Positions 60,938-64,000 of a stretch of DNA of 64,000 nucleotides are shown one piece after another. Source of the stretch: Affinundibacterium baiyunense. GTDB lineage: Bacteria > Pseudomonadota > Gammaproteobacteria > Burkholderiales > Burkholderiaceae_D. The number at the start of each line of letters is the position of its first letter. The stretch's first letter is position 1. The position numbers and the translations under genes were made by a program. A model generated the notes under the pieces. It was not told where the DNA came from, made no database searches, and saw only the letters and a list, made by a program, of their open reading frames with translations. Where the stretch lies: positions 62,001 to 126,000 of the forward strand of contig NZ_JAGSPM010000001.1 in NCBI RefSeq assembly GCF_018139645.1. Direction: 5' to 3'.

Positions 60938-61885
60938 ATGGCAAACACCGTTCTTGAAGTAAAACAATTATGTAAAACATTTGCGCAGCGTACGGTAGTT
61001 GATCACGTTTCTTTTCAAGTTCATGCTGGGCAAACTATAGGCTTACTTGGGCCTAATGGTGCTGGAAAATCGACCACCGTGAATATGATTTGCGGACTCT
61101 TAAAGGCGGATCAGGGTGAAGTCTTGCTTGCAGGTGAATCGATGTTTGCCGCAAACAATAAAGCCAAATCGCTGTTGGGGCTTGTGCCACAAGATTTAGC
61201 TTTGATTGATGATATTTCTGCGCGCGAGAATTTAAAGTTATTTGGCGCTCTATATGGATTAAGTGGCGGTATTTTACAAGAGCGGTGTGACATCGTCCTC
61301 GATATGGTCGGTTTGACAGAGCGTGCAAAAGACAAGCCTGCTTCTTTTTCTGGTGGGATGAAACGACGTTTAAATATTGCAGCGGCATTAATACATGATC
61401 CACAACTATTGATACTCGATGAACCAACGGTTGGCATCGATCCACAAAGCCGCAACGCCATTTTTGAAACTTTGGAAATCCTGAAATCACAAGGGCGCGC
61501 TTTAATTTATACCAGCCACTATATGGAAGAAGTTGAGCGCCTCGCTGACCATATCGTGATCATGGATCATGGCAAAGTAATCGCCAACGAGACTCCAGCA
61601 GAATTGCTACGACGATTGCCAGCACAAGCCGCTCTCCATGTGTGTTTACGGCAGCCAATCTCACCGTTCATTCTTGAGCAATTGAAACAACAAATGGGCG
61701 TGACTGAGCTTGTTTTAACTGATGCTAACAAGACACTCGAGATTGCTTTACAGACCCAAGAGTCCGCCTTGCCCGTATTGAATTTTCTGCGGCAAGTGGC
61801 CGGTGAGATTGCGCATTTTTCGACGGCAAAAAGCAAGTTGGAAGACGTCTTTCTCAGTTTGACTGGACGTAGTCTACGAGACTAG
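60938..61885 (+). CDS. ABC transporter ATP-binding protein (DrrA/YhhF-like)
   Basis: 315 residues from the ATG at 60938; an in-frame TTG at 60923 is less likely. Walker A GPNGAGKST (about 39), Q-loop VPQDLALI, signature FSGGMKRRL (about 140), Walker B LLILDEPTVGIDP, His switch YTSHYMEE. The C-terminal 80 residues are the accessory domain of antibiotic/polysaccharide-type exporters. It pairs with the ABC-2 permease 63 bases downstream. Confidence 0.9.
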   Translation: MANTVLEVKQLCKTFAQRTVVDHVSFQVHAGQTIGLLGPNGAGKSTTVNMICGLLKADQGEVLLAGESMFAANNKAKSLLGLVPQDLALIDDISARENLKLFGALYGLSGGILQERCDIVLDMVGLTERAKDKPASFSGGMKRRLNIAAALIHDPQLLILDEPTVGIDPQSRNAIFETLEILKSQGRALIYTSHYMEEVERLADHIVIMDHGKVIANETPAELLRRLPAQAALHVCLRQPISPFILEQLKQQMGVTELVLTDANKTLEIALQTQESALPVLNFLRQVAGEIAHFSTAKSKLEDVFLSLTGRSLRD

Positions 61886-61948
61886 TTGGTTTGATTCTTT
61901 GTTTTTACGAATCGTATTACATATTCATTTGATGAAAGCTGGTGATCT

Positions 61949-63322
61949 ATGATGATTCCCTTATTTGCGCTAATTCGCAAAGATATTATTTTGTTTTTAC
62001 ATGACAAACGCGCATTGGTATTAACACTGTTGATGCCAATTTTGTTGGCTGCTTTCTTTGGTTACTTGACTGGTGGCAGCGGGAAAAAAGAAGCAGCAAA
62101 AATTGACATCGCTTTAGTGCAGCTCGATACGCATGTGATTAGTCAAAAAATTGTTGACGGGCTAAAAGCAGACACTAGCTTGCAAATACAAGAGCTCAAA
62201 TTAGATGAGGCACAAAATTTGGTCAGAAAAGGCAAGTTGGCCGTGGTGATTGTATTGCATCATGGATTCGGTGAGGCTGCTGGAAGAGCATTTTTTAATG
62301 CAAAAGAAAAACCAGATTTGCCGCTGTACTATGATCCGTCGCAGACGACTGTTCTAACGATGATTAAAGGGATTCTAACGCAGCATGTGATGCAAAGCGT
62401 CAGTGCGGAAATGTTTTCAGGCAAGACCGGTACAGCGATGGTTCAACAAAGTATTGCCGAACTAGATGCTGCGTCAAATCAAAATAAAGATCAAGCGAGT
62501 CAAGGAGATCAAATCGAATTGAGGAATTTCTTGCAGGAGCTAAAAAAATTCCAGCAGCATCAACAAAAGACGAACGATGCAAGTGCGCAGAATTTAAGCG
62601 CCGATGGGTTAAGTGCTAGTGCCTCAAGCGAATCCGCCGAAAAGGCTTCAGGTCTAAGCATGCCTTTTAAAACAAGCGAGCGTGCGTTGACAGCGAAAAC
62701 AGGTGAAGCAAGTAACTACAATGGATATGCTCATTCCTTTGCAGGTATGACTGTGCAATTTATATTGTTTCTTGCAATTGATGCGGGAATTGGGATTCTT
62801 TTAGCGCGTAAGCAAGGCTTATGGAATCGCCTATTGGCTGCACCAATCGGGATCAAGACCGTGATTATCGCTCGCGCTTTTTCTTGTGCATTGATCGCTT
62901 TTTTTATTAGTTGTGTATTGTGTCTGGTTGCTGTGTTGGTATTTCAAGTTGAGATTTTGGGAAGTGTGCTCGGCTTAGTCGGTATTGCTATCTGCTTTTC
63001 TCTGATGACCGCGACCTTCGGTCTGCTGATTGCAGCCTTCGGTAAGACACCAGAAGCAGCGCGTGGTATTTCGACCTTTGCGACTTTGATCTTGGTGATG
63101 TTGGGTGGAGCTTGGATGCCATCGTTTTTGTTTCCTCAATGGCTGCAGAATTTGACGGTATTTATTCCTACTCGTTGGGCAGTCGATGGATTTGATGCAA
63201 TGACGTGGCGAGGCTTGGGAATTGACGCTGCGTTGTTACCGATGGGCGTCTTGCTTGGATTCGCATTGCTATTTGGGGGACTCGCGCTATGGCGGTTTGG
63301 TCGCGAACAATATGCAAGATAG
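61949..63322 (+). CDS. ABC-2 permease with large extracytoplasmic domain
   Basis: 457 residues. First helix about 24-44 (ALVLTLLMPILLAAFFGYL), then a periplasmic part of about 210 residues with a Gln/Ser/Lys-rich stretch (about 170-250), then five further helices between 265 and 450. This layout matches the ABC2_membrane_3/YhhJ group that exports lipids or drugs. Two adjacent ATGs at 61949 and 61952 follow GGTGA. The substrate cannot be told from sequence; the downstream TonB receptor is likely a separate unit. Confidence 0.88.
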   Translation: MMIPLFALIRKDIILFLHDKRALVLTLLMPILLAAFFGYLTGGSGKKEAAKIDIALVQLDTHVISQKIVDGLKADTSLQIQELKLDEAQNLVRKGKLAVVIVLHHGFGEAAGRAFFNAKEKPDLPLYYDPSQTTVLTMIKGILTQHVMQSVSAEMFSGKTGTAMVQQSIAELDAASNQNKDQASQGDQIELRNFLQELKKFQQHQQKTNDASAQNLSADGLSASASSESAEKASGLSMPFKTSERALTAKTGEASNYNGYAHSFAGMTVQFILFLAIDAGIGILLARKQGLWNRLLAAPIGIKTVIIARAFSCALIAFFISCVLCLVAVLVFQVEILGSVLGLVGIAICFSLMTATFGLLIAAFGKTPEAARGISTFATLILVMLGGAWMPSFLFPQWLQNLTVFIPTRWAVDGFDAMTWRGLGIDAALLPMGVLLGFALLFGGLALWRFGREQYAR

Positions 63323-63489
63323 CTGCACGAAGTCGATCATACGGCTTAACCCAAAGTTGAATTCGTATCGAAACGTAACAGAACAGGCTTACTTGTTTCA
63401 ATCGCATACAAAACAGCTAGTTTAAAATAATTTATGTACAGGAATTAAAAATATAATGTCGAGACTTTTTCATCAATACTGTGTAGACA

Positions 63490-64000
63490 ATGAATCATCT
63501 GCCATCTTCAAGAACGACTATCGCTTTGGCGATTGCTAGCCTGTGTACTTTCGGCCAAATTTCCATTGCTTTTGCACAGCAGGAACAAACCGAATCGGAA
63601 AAGTTAGAAGCCGCGAAGAAAAAATCAGAAGAAGCGACCGCACCTAAATCAGTAGTAGAGAGCCGTCGACGTGCTATGCAGAACAACACCGTCAACACGA
63701 AGCTAGAGAAAAATGATGGCAAGGAAACGCAGAACGTAAATCAATTACAAAAAGTAACAGTGAATGGAAACAAACAATCGGATCTTGATTTACGTCGCAA
63801 TTCGATCGCGGGAAAAATTGTCGTCGGTCGCGAGGAATTAGATCGAGACGGCGACTTTACTGTTGGTGAAATCCTTAAACGTTTGCCCGGCGTAACTACC
63901 GGAGGTCGACCAGGTCGCGGAGGTGATGTGCGCATGCGTGGTATGGGTGGCGGCTATACACAAATTCTGGTTAATGGTGAACGTCCTCCGCGCGGTTTTT
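63490..64000 (+). CDS. TonB-dependent receptor, 5' part only
   Basis: 170 codons, open to the window edge. A signal peptide (about 1-30, ending AFAQQEQ) is followed by a charged region with coiled-coil character (about 33-85). A TonB-box-like VTVNGNKQSD and the plug domain come next (GEILKRLPGVTTGGRPGRGGDVRMRGMGGGYTQILVNGERPPRGF). The last segment is the classic plug signature. A perfect TATAAT at 63452-63457 lies 33 bases before the ATG. Substrate class cannot be judged without the barrel. Confidence 0.88.
   Translation, partial: MNHLPSSRTTIALAIASLCTFGQISIAFAQQEQTESEKLEAAKKKSEEATAPKSVVESRRRAMQNNTVNTKLEKNDGKETQNVNQLQKVTVNGNKQSDLDLRRNSIAGKIVVGREELDRDGDFTVGEILKRLPGVTTGGRPGRGGDVRMRGMGGGYTQILVNGERPPRGF

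Overview
The window looks like chromosomal DNA of a low-to-moderate GC betaproteobacterium. Oxalobacteraceae is most likely, and an Undibacterium-like organism is my best guess. That guess is inferred from gene order and protein style, not from a database search. Supporting signs are the Burkholderiales-type blocks yceF/yceD-rpmF-plsX-fabHDG-acpP-fabF-rpoE-rseAB-degP, carAB-greA-yhbY-rlmE-ftsH-folP-glmM and trpFBA-accD-folC-SPOR-cvpA-purF. Other signs are a zinc-free L32, a TrpB with an N-terminal extension, a short FimV-like protein and a solitary RnfB-type ferredoxin next to nth.

Layout. 1-9 kb: FimV-like envelope protein, purL, a small lipoprotein and a complete EAL-CBS-GGDEF c-di-GMP enzyme. 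9-13 kb: tRNA-Ser(CGA), a small regulator-like protein, a P-loop protein with decayed nucleotide-binding motifs, and a two-gene ABC exporter. 12.7-25.6 kb: an RsmI-like methyltransferase and YceF on the minus strand, then the plus-strand fatty-acid and phospholipid block and the sigma-E envelope-stress block. 25.6-39.4 kb: DUF1841, a RutE-like nitroreductase, nth, rnfB-like, carAB, greA, yhbY, rlmE, ftsH, folP, glmM. 46-60.8 kb: an FAD dehydrogenase, wrbA, a YihY-family protein, aceA, and the trp/acc/fol/pur run. 60.9-64 kb: a second ABC exporter and the start of a TonB-dependent receptor that runs off the window.

The accessory part is 39.5-45.8 kb, directly behind tRNA-Arg(TCT). It holds two truncated Rhs/YD 'tip' modules in tandem on the minus strand. 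They share a near-identical stretch of about 1.05 kb covering surface repeats and the Rhs core, but end in unrelated C-terminal domains. One ends in a PD-(D/E)xK-type nuclease domain, followed by an overlapping candidate immunity gene. The other ends in an unrecognised Gly/Ser/Val-rich domain, followed by a two-helix membrane protein that may be its immunity protein. A third candidate immunity gene stands alone behind what may be the last codons of a lost toxin. Neither Rhs module has a signal peptide or N-terminal part, so I read them as silent or orphan cassettes that could donate tips to a full-length Rhs gene elsewhere. The island is bounded on the far side by a diverged copy of the tRNA-Arg 3' end, and contains an attC-like hairpin and a short dispersed repeat. 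No integrase is visible.

Most other regions are core metabolism: purine, pyrimidine, tryptophan, folate, fatty acid, peptidoglycan precursor and glyoxylate shunt. They have clear terminators and several good sigma-70-type promoters. Regulatory points worth attention are a 16-bp palindrome abutting the aceA promoter, an 11-bp inverted repeat upstream of accD, and two hairpins in the carB-greA gap, one of them terminator-like just before greA.
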